Counted from the first letter of the stretch, positions 34,518 to 44,269 are shown. The stretch: DNA of 61,059 nt from Chitinophagaceae bacterium (GCA_013140985.1 JABFRU010000039.1:1-61059), one strand, 5' to 3'. Made by a program: numbers and translations. Notes: a model not told the origin generated them from the letters alone.

Positions 34518-37500
34518 CTATTCTCCCATATATTTTTTGAATGCTGAAGATTGTTGCACATACTTTATCACTTCGGCCTGGAATTCTTCATTCTGTTTGG
34601 CAGGCCCGTTTTGTGAAGTAAAGTAAATAGTAATGAATTTATTCTTCCTGAAATTGAAATCCGGGTCTGTCAGTTTTTTTGAAGAGATGATGATGACAAA
34701 GAGTTTTGATTTTGCCTTTTCATCATTATCTCCTGTAGTCCCGGTCTTTGCATAATAATAATACGGTGCTCCGTCTTTCAGCATACGGCCCAGCCTTGCA
34801 GCAGTACCACTGAACAATGATTGTTTCATTCCTTCAAATACTTTTTCCCTTACAATAGAAAGATAGTTGCTGTATATAACTCCATTGTCTGTATAAAAAG
34901 GAGTGAACTCTTTTTCTTTTGCATACGGATTTAATGTCAATGAATAATTCCTGCTTTGGCTGACCAGTTTACCAAATGCATCCAGCATTTTTACAGGCGG
35001 CATCATGACCTGGCTGCTGCCTTTCACATGTCCACGAAAAGAAGACAAAAACATTTCATTAGGCCTGGCATGGTTCATCCCCGTTCCTTTTTGGTCGAAT
35101 AAAGCATACTCGGGTAAAATGAACCCTGATTTTTTATATGCATTCCTGAGTAAGGATGAATCATAGCCGGATGAAAATTTATCATAACTTCTTGACGCAG
35201 GATAGGTGGAGATACTATAGTTATTAAATAATCCGACCGATATAAATGAACTATCTGAACCAAAATTCACTTTACCATTAATATATCCCGGCCAGTTCTC
35301 AAATCCATTCAACCAATATTGTTTTCCATGATAATTAAAATAAGGCCAGTGAAAACCATTCGCCGGGTTTTGTGTAGCAAAATGACGGCTTAGAAGATCA
35401 GCCAGGCTTTGCTTTGAATACGAACCCAGCAGTAATAAGTTTGAATGATAATAATTATCCGAGTACCGCAGGTAATCAACCACATTATTTATCCTTCCAT
35501 TATTTTTTTCAAAATCATACTCCCCTACTTTTTCCCCGCCAAAGAATTCTTGCTTCTCAGAAAATCCTTCTGCTGCAAAAGCATCCCAGTCCATATTCAT
35601 TTGCGAAGCGATAGCTGAGAAGACAATGGGCTTTAATGTAGAACCCGGACCGGGATTCAATCTTAGCAGATTAATATTGCCGATCTGTTTTCTCAATAAG
35701 GATTGCGATACAAATCCGCCCTCTCCCTGTATCACCCTGTTAAATCCAATTTTATCATTCGGATCAGGACGAGCCATCTCTTTGATATGATCATTCATCG
35801 CTATCAGTCTGCCATTACCATCAGCTATGCAAATACCATACTCTGCCCCTCTTTTATAAGAAGTGTCTTTACCCAGCATTGCTTTGATCTTTACAGATAA
35901 GCTGTCTGTAATTTCTGCATCCACAGAAATAAAAGCATTCTGCCTTATTTCTCCCCTTGCCGTGTATTCAGAGGAGATACTTTCTGCAAAATTTCTTGCC
36001 CAGATAAAATCATTGGACATTGGGTACACATAGAACCGGCTACCATTGACAAAATAATTCTTCATGAAGGCGTCCGGTTGTATCACCAGTAGTTTTTCAT
36101 TGCCTGCATCATCGTTGATGCGTATCCTGTCAGGATTATTCAATAACAAAGTATCCTTCGGGCTCAAACTTGTCATCCTTCCCGCAGAATTCAATTGGAA
36201 TATCCTGTCTGATATATTGATCAAACAAAGTTGCTCATATAAATTCTCCGCATATTTCCTTTTAAAACCCAACTGCAAACCATCACTCAATAAAGTCGTT
36301 GGCTGATCCGTATAAGAGCTCATTCTTTTTTCCAATACACTATTGTTTGTCTTACTCCAAAAAGTGATATTGTAGTTACTTGTATCACTGAAAACATTGC
36401 CTGCCCAGTATTGCTGTAAATGCGGCGGCGGTTCCACCCTGAAATAATTATCATTGACGGCTAATTGCGGACGACCTGAATAAATATCGAGGTATAACAT
36501 CCTGCGCTGATCAAGATGTGCAGTAAAGCCATTTCTCAGATAAGATTCAATTTGTTTAAAGAAAAATTTTCCTGCATCATTGATATACCCGGAATTCAGT
36601 AAATGATGCACTGAATCCGTAAAGAGCTTATCTTTTTTCGCCAATGAAAGTTTGCGTGTTGCTTTTGATGTATCGAAATGATCCATGACAGGTTGTAACC
36701 GCAATTGGATATAAGAATCCATATTCTTTGCCAGGTCAGCCACCCGGAATTCTTTCTCTTTATTGTAAGCCGGCTTCGCCAGGAATAATAATAAACCCAA
36801 CCCTGTAAATACAATAGCACCCGGGATCATTTTTTTCCTGTTCGGGTATTGTTCCAGTGGTATCCTTTTAAATAAGAGGATGATTATTATGATCAGTACA
36901 GATGGGAAAAGAATGGATTGCTTGCTGAGAATACTTCCAAATGGAAGATCCTGCCCGAAGAAAATATACCGTCCCGTTGCGGCCAATATCACCAGCAATG
37001 CCGTGATGAGAAGATAATTCAGCAATGAAAATCCAGCGGTGATAGTCGGGTAATTATTATTGACCCTGTTGGTAAAATCGGGATAAAGTTTATAAAATGA
37101 GGCGAGTAAGGTTGTCGGGATTAATAACAACAACACATACAATAATACTGACCACTTACCATGTTCTGCAATAAAAAAACGACTGGCGACAAGATCAGTA
37201 GCCTGTGCATTATACCGGGCACCTTTATTCTGTGGCGCATGTGGCAATAAATTAAAACCGGCTTTTGTTACCGATGGATTATTTTTTTCATAGATAAAAG
37301 CATTGATGAACCACTGGTTTTGCGCCGCCCGGATAACCGGTTCGTATGTTTTTCCTTCTTCGTATGCCTGCTCAATAGCTTTATCAACCGGCATTGCCAT
37401 TACATCAATACGGTATTTTGTCATCGTTGCTTTGTCAAGTATTCTTTCCTTGGGGAAAAAAAGAAAGGCTGCCCCAAATAAGAATAAAGCTGATGCAACA

Positions 37501-39782
37501 CCGCTCAATGCTCTTCTTTTCGCTGATTGATAGAACAACAAGCGAACAATGACATAGGAAATAGCAATCGCAAAAAGTAAGTAACCAGTGATGTACAATG
37601 TCCCGGGTAATTCCAGTAAATAACGGAAGATATAAGGACCATACATGAGATTAACAGCGAATAACAACAGGTAAATAAACCCAAACAATCCAAACAGCGA
37701 GGCATTTCTTTTACTGCCTGCCGATAAACCCGCAATAGCATAATTGATGCACAGAAAAGCTTCGTTGAATAATAAAAAATTCAGAAAGATGATGGCAAAA
37801 CCAATATCAACAAAAGCAAATAACGCCAGCAGGTTTACGGATAATAGAACTTTTACCGGGTTATTGATAATAATATCAAGTGATTTACCAGTGCTGATAT
37901 CCCACCATTTCTTTTCAGCGGACGCAACCAGCGGTGAAAATTTATAAGAGATATAAATGAAAACAAAATAAATGAGCACCAATGCCAGTGCAAGGTGACG
38001 GCAAACAGCAGGATCAAAATGAGTGATGACAGCCAAAGCACCTGCTCCTATCAAAACCAATATCCAGGCCAGGAAGAAAACCATCCTTACGCCTCTTTTC
38101 CTGGTGATCCTTAAACGATCAATAACTCCACTTATCTTTTCTTCCTTCACAATATCATCGTCATCATAAGAAGGAGAATAGTGCTTATTGAATAGTGAAG
38201 CAATTCTTTTTCGGAAACTTGTATATAAATATTTCAGGAAACTGAACCCAATGATGATCCCGAGCAGTGATCCTGTAATAATAATGATGCCGAAATTCCA
38301 AAAACTATTCAATTGTTGCATGGAAGGAAGATCCATTCCTTCATAAGGAGGAAAACTTTTATATCGCCAGTATAAAAATAAACGGGTGGTTAATAATACA
38401 ATGGTGATGCATGATAAGAGTTGCCATACCCAGCTTAATTTATCTGCCCGCCTGAGCCATGAGGAAGCAAAAACAAGCAGGAAAAAGAAACCCAATACCC
38501 CAAAGACAAACAATTGCCATGTGCCTGCAGCCAATGTTCGGCTACCTAATTTCCAATTGAAAGAATTTTGTATAGAAAACAGCCAATGGATGCCGGGTGT
38601 TCTTGCCGGTAACAGCAACATATTATTGGAAACTGTTGCAATTGCTGATTGACCATTCAAATATTTTGCCTGCATTGCCAGGGCCGCATTTGACTTGTTC
38701 TTACCGTAACTTAATAAAACAGGTGAAAAACCAATAGCACTGTCTTCCCCCATTGCAGGAAAAAGAAATCCTTCACCGAAAACAGCTGGCATATTGACCA
38801 TATCCTTCTGATCAGCGACTAAAAATTTATTTACGCTATGCTTTGTCCAGTCGCTGCGATCCTCTTCTGCCAAAGGATATGAAACAGGATAGCGGTTGAG
38901 TAAAGCAAAACTATCCGCTCCGAGATAGTTTACACGAAAATGGTTCTTATTATTTTCTGCAATGCTGATACCCCAGGTGATACTTGTTTTATCCGGGATG
39001 ATGGCGCTAAAAGCGATTTGTTGTGGTTGAATTTCTTTTCCATCATACTGAACTATACCGGCATACCGAAACAAGCGGCCGGATAAAAAATATTTTAACT
39101 CCCTCTTCTCATTCGCTTTGTCCTGTAATAGTAAAACCTGCTTTAAAGCATTCATTAATTTTTCAGCAGTGTACCAGGGAGAATTAATGAAGGAAGTTTC
39201 ATCTTTAAATATATTCCAGGCGGATATGCCTTTCTTAATTGTTTTGCCTGTATTAAAAACAAGGCTGTTATTGATGCTTAATTCAAAGCTGCTATCTGCG
39301 GTGGTTTTCAGGTTTACTTTGAATGAATCCAATTGAAAAGAAACAGAATGACCAGCAGCTGCATAATTTGCCGATAGTAATTTATTTGTATTGCCTGATT
39401 GAATAAAGAACGGCTCCTCTGAATAAGATGAAGTAATACTTAATTGATTATTTTTTTTGCCTAGTTTAAAACTGTTATACAAACTATTTTTATAATTACT
39501 AGTATCAGTTCTCCCCAGTTCAATATTATTGGCCACCCGGAACCCATCGTGGCGGATAAAATGATGATCGAGGTTGCTGAATGTTTTTAACGACAGCGGC
39601 GCATGGATATTAAAATAAAGGAAGGCAAAACAAGCCGCACTGATCAGCAGGAATACATAAGGGAACCTTCTTTTTTGATAACGGTTCTTTGCAAAGCTTT
39701 TATAATACACCCACCCGTACAGCAGGAGCAAAACAATAGTGAATGAATAGAGAAATGTGAGGCTTGTCAAAAATTTCAACAT
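34518..39782 (-). CDS. Putative SEDS-type polymerase fused to penicillin-binding transpeptidase
   Basis: 1754 residues. TM1-2 (about 5-62) are followed by a periplasmic domain of about 330 residues. About 13 further membrane segments lie between residues 425 and 1015. Near 860 the sequence ATDLVASRFFIAEHGKW parallels the TDFIFSVLAEELG stretch of FtsW/RodA, and near 945 FFGQDLPFGSILSKQSIL parallels GLPLPFxSYGGSS. The C-terminal part (about 1270-1745) has YGICIADGNGRLIAM, then the active-site motif STLK (Ser1381, Lys1384, in PGSTLKP), SDN (1441-1443) and KTG (1679-1681), the three PBP motifs in order. I infer glycan polymerase and crosslinking activity in one chain; the SEDS assignment is weaker than the PBP one. 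Last gene of a four-gene operon. Confidence 0.72.
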   Translation of the reverse strand: MLKFLTSLTFLYSFTIVLLLLYGWVYYKSFAKNRYQKRRFPYVFLLISAACFAFLYFNIHAPLSLKTFSNLDHHFIRHDGFRVANNIELGRTDTSNYKNSLYNSFKLGKKNNQLSITSSYSEEPFFIQSGNTNKLLSANYAAAGHSVSFQLDSFKVNLKTTADSSFELSINNSLVFNTGKTIKKGISAWNIFKDETSFINSPWYTAEKLMNALKQVLLLQDKANEKRELKYFLSGRLFRYAGIVQYDGKEIQPQQIAFSAIIPDKTSITWGISIAENNKNHFRVNYLGADSFALLNRYPVSYPLAEEDRSDWTKHSVNKFLVADQKDMVNMPAVFGEGFLFPAMGEDSAIGFSPVLLSYGKNKSNAALAMQAKYLNGQSAIATVSNNMLLLPARTPGIHWLFSIQNSFNWKLGSRTLAAGTWQLFVFGVLGFFFLLVFASSWLRRADKLSWVWQLLSCITIVLLTTRLFLYWRYKSFPPYEGMDLPSMQQLNSFWNFGIIIITGSLLGIIIGFSFLKYLYTSFRKRIASLFNKHYSPSYDDDDIVKEEKISGVIDRLRITRKRGVRMVFFLAWILVLIGAGALAVITHFDPAVCRHLALALVLIYFVFIYISYKFSPLVASAEKKWWDISTGKSLDIIINNPVKVLLSVNLLALFAFVDIGFAIIFLNFLLFNEAFLCINYAIAGLSAGSKRNASLFGLFGFIYLLLFAVNLMYGPYIFRYLLELPGTLYITGYLLFAIAISYVIVRLLFYQSAKRRALSGVASALFLFGAAFLFFPKERILDKATMTKYRIDVMAMPVDKAIEQAYEEGKTYEPVIRAAQNQWFINAFIYEKNNPSVTKAGFNLLPHAPQNKGARYNAQATDLVASRFFIAEHGKWSVLLYVLLLLIPTTLLASFYKLYPDFTNRVNNNYPTITAGFSLLNYLLITALLVILAATGRYIFFGQDLPFGSILSKQSILFPSVLIIIIILLFKRIPLEQYPNRKKMIPGAIVFTGLGLLLFLAKPAYNKEKEFRVADLAKNMDSYIQLRLQPVMDHFDTSKATRKLSLAKKDKLFTDSVHHLLNSGYINDAGKFFFKQIESYLRNGFTAHLDQRRMLYLDIYSGRPQLAVNDNYFRVEPPPHLQQYWAGNVFSDTSNYNITFWSKTNNSVLEKRMSSYTDQPTTLLSDGLQLGFKRKYAENLYEQLCLINISDRIFQLNSAGRMTSLSPKDTLLLNNPDRIRINDDAGNEKLLVIQPDAFMKNYFVNGSRFYVYPMSNDFIWARNFAESISSEYTARGEIRQNAFISVDAEITDSLSVKIKAMLGKDTSYKRGAEYGICIADGNGRLIAMNDHIKEMARPDPNDKIGFNRVIQGEGGFVSQSLLRKQIGNINLLRLNPGPGSTLKPIVFSAIASQMNMDWDAFAAEGFSEKQEFFGGEKVGEYDFEKNNGRINNVVDYLRYSDNYYHSNLLLLGSYSKQSLADLLSRHFATQNPANGFHWPYFNYHGKQYWLNGFENWPGYINGKVNFGSDSSFISVGLFNNYSISTYPASRSYDKFSSGYDSSLLRNAYKKSGFILPEYALFDQKGTGMNHARPNEMFLSSFRGHVKGSSQVMMPPVKMLDAFGKLVSQSRNYSLTLNPYAKEKEFTPFYTDNGVIYSNYLSIVREKVFEGMKQSLFSGTAARLGRMLKDGAPYYYYAKTGTTGDNDEKAKSKLFVIIISSKKLTDPDFNFRKNKFITIYFTSQNGPAKQNEEFQAEVIKYVQQSSAFKKYMGE

Positions 39783-39789
39783 GCTTTGA

Positions 39790-40785
39790 TTATTGGTTAT
39801 TCAGGTTGGTTTCGTCAAATACAGGATAGGAAAGCTTTGTTACCCCTGTTTTCTCCAAAGCCATTTTTATCACAAGAGCTCTGCTGCCAAACTCAGTATT
39901 CAGTTTTTTCAATAAAACAGTATCAACACCATTTCCATTGGAAAAACCCTTTATCCGTTCCACCATTTTTCCGCCAATAGAGAGGTCATTGATGCGGAGA
40001 TAGAGGTATTCAATATATAATAATGAGAGTGAAACCAACAGATCCATTAATCGTTCCCTGTCATTTGCGCTGAGGCGGGCGGGACTGTTCTTATTGGCAT
40101 CTGTTATTCCCAATATTGGTTTTAAAAATTTCTCATAGGCATAACTGGCTACCATATTCTCTGTTTCCAATACTCCCTGTATAGCCAATGCCTCATCCTT
40201 TGATTTATCATAGCCCGGATAATTCTTCACTTTATATGCTTTTTGCATTCCATGCTTCAGCGAATCATATTCATGCTGGATACCGTTGTACTCTTTTATC
40301 ACACGACTCAATCCTTCATTCTCTTTTGACAGCTTATGCAACTCAGCATTCAGGTCCCCGATCTTTGTTTCCAGTAATTGTGGAGAAAGTTTTCCTTTTG
40401 TCACTCTTTCTTTTCCTGCTCTGGATGGCTGTGTTTCTTTATTCAATCCTTCAATTGTTTTATTGATCTTTTGCTGGTGATTCCAGATCATAAAAACAAC
40501 CAATCCAATCAAGCCTGTCAGAACGATCAAACCAATCAGCATATATTGAGAGTTATCGTCCTTTGTTACCACCGACGGTTCTTTCATTACCTGCGGCTCT
40601 TGCGAAGCACTATAAACTTTGATCAGGGAGTCAAGTTCCGCCCGGAGAATAATGGGGTTGCGGTTGCTTTTCTCCTGCACTGTCAATGTATCAGCGATGC
40701 GGATATGTTTTACTCCCGGCTGCTGTGCATCAAGACCTGCTGAAAAAATTATCGCCATTAAAAGAATCAATATCCTGTTACGCAT
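39790..40785 (-). CDS. Membrane-spanning coiled-coil protein of the SEDS-PBP operon
   Basis: 331 residues, family not recognised. A signal peptide (MRNRILILLMAIIFSAGLDA) precedes a short exported segment (about 21-80), one membrane segment (81-101) and a cytoplasmic part. Residues about 135-180 (LLETKIGDLNAELHKLSKENEG) form a coiled coil. The rest is helical. The topology links periplasm and cytoplasm, as MreC- or DivIC-like connectors do, but no homology is seen. It lies 9 bp after the ATPase gene and 7 bp before the SEDS-PBP gene. Confidence 0.8.
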   Translation of the reverse strand: MRNRILILLMAIIFSAGLDAQQPGVKHIRIADTLTVQEKSNRNPIILRAELDSLIKVYSASQEPQVMKEPSVVTKDDNSQYMLIGLIVLTGLIGLVVFMIWNHQQKINKTIEGLNKETQPSRAGKERVTKGKLSPQLLETKIGDLNAELHKLSKENEGLSRVIKEYNGIQHEYDSLKHGMQKAYKVKNYPGYDKSKDEALAIQGVLETENMVASYAYEKFLKPILGITDANKNSPARLSANDRERLMDLLVSLSLLYIEYLYLRINDLSIGGKMVERIKGFSNGNGVDTVLLKKLNTEFGSRALVIKMALEKTGVTKLSYPVFDETNLNNQ

Positions 40786-40794
40786 AACTTTTTT

Positions 40795-43173
40795 TTAGAA
40801 ATGAAAGAATTGAAGTATGCCTTGTCTTTTTCTGACCGGCTTCCTGGCAACTGTTTTCTTTTCTTTAGCTATATCTTCATAAACTGTATTCACTGAAGCC
40901 AGTTCACCGGAACAACCGGGAAACATTGAAATAGTTTTCATATCCTGTATCGCCGATTGATTTTCCGCTACGGATGTCAACAGGCTGTATAATGATCGCA
41001 CATCTTTCACCCGTTGATTTTCCATTAACCGGATATAAATATTATCACGGGTAAAATAAACATCGGCTGTTTTGTTCTTGAACGGTTTTAGTTCATGATG
41101 GTTTCGCCGCACAACAGAAGTGTTGTACAGAATATCATTGCCCGGTTCGATCTTGATGCCACGATAGAGATAAATATTATTATTCAACACATCATTGTTC
41201 CTCGACAACCCCTCCTTTTTATCAATAGGAATACCGGTAAAATCAGTGATCTTGTATGCCCCGCTGAATGCCCCATGAATTGCAATATTCTTATTGTTCA
41301 AAGCCCGGCCGGGTTGTACCATATGTACTGCAATGGCAGAGCCAAGCAATTCTTGCAATTCATTTTCCAATTTATTTTTCAGTTCATCAAAATAAAAAGC
41401 CCGCCCACTGAGCATCACCATTTTTATTCTCCGTTTAATATCCTTTGTCATCACATCTTTGATGCTTGACATGATACAATGAACGATACAATCGGTCGCT
41501 TTATGAATGATACCGGTGATCTCATCATCCCAGCGGATGTTACGTCCATTCAATATTGTTTCAGCATATTGCAACAAGGTAGAAGGATCTTTATAGAGAT
41601 TGCCGATCGTTCTTTCTGTACTCATTGAATTTTCCGCAATAGCTGTGAATTCAGTAAGGCCCACCGGTTGGTGATTCCTGAATCTCCTTTTCTGCAATTC
41701 CATCAACTGGATAAAATTCAGCACATCCGCAGTAAGGTCCTGGTTGAGGATATGCTGCTGAATAAAATCTTTTACAGAAATAGCATTGCTGCCGGGAATT
41801 GTTTTTAAGCTAAGAGTCAAAAAATCTTCGGTGAATCCATACAGCAATACATTTCCAGCTCCGGCAAAACCTGTTCTGAAAAAACTTGAATAGTTCTCGT
41901 TGTCATCTGCCAGCACCATGGAAATATCAGTCGTTCCTTTACCACAATCAATGACCAGGGCAATTTCTCCATTGGAAAGATCAACTTCATCGGCATGTGT
42001 TTGTTGATAGCCCATGAAAGCTGCATCGCTTTCGGAAATAGTTTCGTATTCGATAAATAACTTATTGGATGTAATGCCGAGAGAGTTCAACAAACGATCT
42101 GTTTGTCTTCTTAATTCATTCAGCAATTCAAAAACATCATGCTGGGTGTAAATATTCGGCACTAATAATGTTACAATAATGCCACCCTGCTGGAAGGACG
42201 GTTTAGTACTGATCATCAGTCTCAGCAATCTCAATAACACAGCGCTTATCAGTTCTTTTTTATGCGAACGGATACTGTAATCTTCTGTACGATCATCAAT
42301 AGAAAGCTGCAGGCTTTTTTCAATTCCGAGTTTTAGATTGGGAATGATCTCATAATCATTCTTGAAGCTGATCTCAGTCGCCGACACTTCTTTACGGGTA
42401 ATGAACATTCTTATTTCATCATCAGCAATATCACTGGTGAAATTGAAGGGAAAATTTTTTCGTTCATCCCTGCTCAATTTCCTTTTTACGGCGTAAAAAG
42501 AACGATAGAGCATCGGCTGACCATCTTCGTGGTTTAAAAAATCTCCCCGCTGCCTGTTCTTATATCCATCCTGCAGGTTGAGCCGGCTGATCACATTCTC
42601 CAATATATCATAAGGCACAACGGCTGATTGCGGCCCGCAATTCTTATAACCCACCTGGCTGGCCTCACTGCCAAAATCGATCACCACCCTGTTACATTCC
42701 CCTGATCGGACAATAGTGAATTGGAAAAGTCCGGAATACTTTTCTTCTTCAGAATGTTGCAATGTTATTTTGAGATTGAAAGGGAACTGTTCTGTTTTGT
42801 ATCTATAGCATCCAACCGATACTCTTTTCTGATCGGCTGAATAATCTAAACGGATACCTGTTTCTTCATCATAAAATGCTTCAACAGCAAATACAGAATT
42901 CTTTTTAATGATCAGTTCAAAATCATTTCCTTCTCTTTTTATCGAAATATGACATTCCCGGAGCGGAATATCCTGTCTCTCCGAAGGAGCCATCTGGTTA
43001 AGAACGATCTTCCCGGGATCTTCAATAGTAAGTAAAGGGGTCAACACTCTGTCTTCTGCATGAACAACGAAATTGAAATCAGTCTCAGCTTTTGTTTGTC
43101 CATGTTCATTTTCGAGTCTCGCTACAAAATAACGGTCGCTCCGGATCAGAACTGGTAAATAGTATAAAGCCAT
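40795..43173 (-). CDS. Hsp70/actin-fold ATPase with N-terminal beta domain
   Basis: 792 residues, soluble. Residues 1-160 are a beta-rich domain unlike Hsp70. The ATPase fold follows: phosphate-1 loop VVIDFGSEASQVGYK (163-177), an Hsp70-like stretch TLLVPNIYTQHDVFELLNELRR then EYETISESDAAFMGY (335-389), phosphate-2 loop ALVIDCGKGTTDISMV (405-420), a GFAGAGN turn (435-441), and an adenosine motif VMLSGRAFYFDEL (586-598). No Hsp70 substrate domain is visible, and the C-terminal tail is basic (ARKPVRKRQG). By context it may polymerise or switch in control of cell-wall synthesis; this is inference. It is 60 bp after the 274-residue gene. Confidence 0.8.
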   Translation of the reverse strand: MALYYLPVLIRSDRYFVARLENEHGQTKAETDFNFVVHAEDRVLTPLLTIEDPGKIVLNQMAPSERQDIPLRECHISIKREGNDFELIIKKNSVFAVEAFYDEETGIRLDYSADQKRVSVGCYRYKTEQFPFNLKITLQHSEEEKYSGLFQFTIVRSGECNRVVIDFGSEASQVGYKNCGPQSAVVPYDILENVISRLNLQDGYKNRQRGDFLNHEDGQPMLYRSFYAVKRKLSRDERKNFPFNFTSDIADDEIRMFITRKEVSATEISFKNDYEIIPNLKLGIEKSLQLSIDDRTEDYSIRSHKKELISAVLLRLLRLMISTKPSFQQGGIIVTLLVPNIYTQHDVFELLNELRRQTDRLLNSLGITSNKLFIEYETISESDAAFMGYQQTHADEVDLSNGEIALVIDCGKGTTDISMVLADDNENYSSFFRTGFAGAGNVLLYGFTEDFLTLSLKTIPGSNAISVKDFIQQHILNQDLTADVLNFIQLMELQKRRFRNHQPVGLTEFTAIAENSMSTERTIGNLYKDPSTLLQYAETILNGRNIRWDDEITGIIHKATDCIVHCIMSSIKDVMTKDIKRRIKMVMLSGRAFYFDELKNKLENELQELLGSAIAVHMVQPGRALNNKNIAIHGAFSGAYKITDFTGIPIDKKEGLSRNNDVLNNNIYLYRGIKIEPGNDILYNTSVVRRNHHELKPFKNKTADVYFTRDNIYIRLMENQRVKDVRSLYSLLTSVAENQSAIQDMKTISMFPGCSGELASVNTVYEDIAKEKKTVARKPVRKRQGILQFFHF

Positions 43174-43182
43174 TTGTATTTT

Positions 43183-43231
43183 GGGTTTTAGATTTTTGAT
43201 TTAGATCCCTGACTCCTGTTTCCCGACTCTC
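43183..43231. repeat. Heptamer-built element between operon genes 1 and 2
   Basis: Consecutive 7-nt units (TTTAGAT, TTTTGAT, then CCTGACT, CCCGACT types) fill most of the 60-bp gap between the 274- and 792-residue genes. No full palindrome is formed here. Confidence 0.6.
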
Positions 43232-43233
43232 CC

Positions 43234-44058
43234 TCACTCTCTGCAGAACCACCGGTCATTATAATTGCCTGAATTATTTTTTACTGCTGCTGAATAACAA
43301 AAATTAAATGCCTTTGCCCGGATGGATTCAAATGAAACCGAGATACTGTCTCCGCGATAAACGGCATCCCATGCTCTTGATGATTGTTTATCGTACCTGA
43401 TATTGCCAAAACGAAGCGTATCTGATACACTCACTTCTTTATTCCTCCATACCAATAATTTTACAACAGCATTATCAAGATTAAATCCTGTTGTATTATC
43501 AATTGATAGATTGATATTGAAAAAACGGGAACCTGCGCTGCTTGTTTCCTTTTCAGAATGCAGCTTCAGTTCTATTCGTTCCGGCCAAGTATTGCGCAGG
43601 CGAAGATTTGTTTTTGTACTCCTGTCAAGTGATGTGCCCCTGTTGGCCTCAATATCGCTGATCAGCGAATCAATATCCATCAACGGAACATTGTTGGGCC
43701 TTGTGGCAACAGTATTTACCGGGTCAGCTTTCTTCCATTTGATCTTTGTGAAATTGAACACAAGAAAAGCTCCTCCTACCAATGCAGCCAGGAATAAAAA
43801 TTTTTTCAGCCAGCTCTTTTTGCCATTTACTCTTACTGGAACAGTTTCGTGGATTGAAGCAGCGATCGCCACGTCTTTTTTCTTAATGGCGGGATACATT
43901 TTCCGGTAAGCGGCATAGCCTATCCATTCATTGCTGTTGAACAGCCATACCCGGCTTTTATCAGGTTGAGCAGTTGATCCGATGAGTTCTTCCAATTCCT
44001 CCTGCGACTGTACTTCTTTTACTCCACCCGATCCGTCGGTAAAAAGAAATTTTTCCAT
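43234..44058 (-). CDS. GYF_2-like/TM protein, first gene of the SEDS-PBP operon
   Basis: 274 residues. Residues 1-60 (MEKFLFTDGSGGVKEVQSQEELEELI, then RVWLFNSNEWIGYAAYRKMYP) resemble a GYF_2-type adapter fold; this is a weak assignment. One membrane segment lies at about 86-104, preceded by basic residues. The C-terminal part (about 130-274) is beta-rich and exported, with two Cys near the end (FCYSA and WFCRE) that could pair. It probably senses or connects across the inner membrane. The promoter region upstream (44059-44269) holds inverted repeats. Confidence 0.7.
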   Translation of the reverse strand: MEKFLFTDGSGGVKEVQSQEELEELIGSTAQPDKSRVWLFNSNEWIGYAAYRKMYPAIKKKDVAIAASIHETVPVRVNGKKSWLKKFLFLAALVGGAFLVFNFTKIKWKKADPVNTVATRPNNVPLMDIDSLISDIEANRGTSLDRSTKTNLRLRNTWPERIELKLHSEKETSSAGSRFFNINLSIDNTTGFNLDNAVVKLLVWRNKEVSVSDTLRFGNIRYDKQSSRAWDAVYRGDSISVSFESIRAKAFNFCYSAAVKNNSGNYNDRWFCRE

Positions 44059-44116
44059 GGCAGACGGTATAAACTTTGTTTAGATGTGATTAAGAGTAAA
44101 GAAGGTTCAAATAGGC

Positions 44117-44170
44117 ATTGCTGAATTGAAATGAAAAATTACAATGCTGTAAGTATTCAGCAATTGCTGA
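44117..44170 (-). promoter_or_regulatory. Operator-like repeats ATTGCTGAAT / ATTCAGCAAT / TCAGCAATTGCTGA
   Basis: A 10-bp inverted repeat (44117-44126 and 44155-44164) is joined to a perfect 14-bp palindrome (44157-44170), all built on the half-site CAGCAAT. It lies 60-110 bp upstream of the first gene of the SEDS-PBP operon. A dimeric regulator site is the simplest reading. Confidence 0.5.
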
Positions 44171-44269
44171 GAAAGGGTTACAACAATAATTTATGAATAT
44201 GGGGAGAGAAAAAATTCTTCTTATGATTTCCTAAACAAAAAATTGTGGAAGCATTTATACTAAAAGCAA

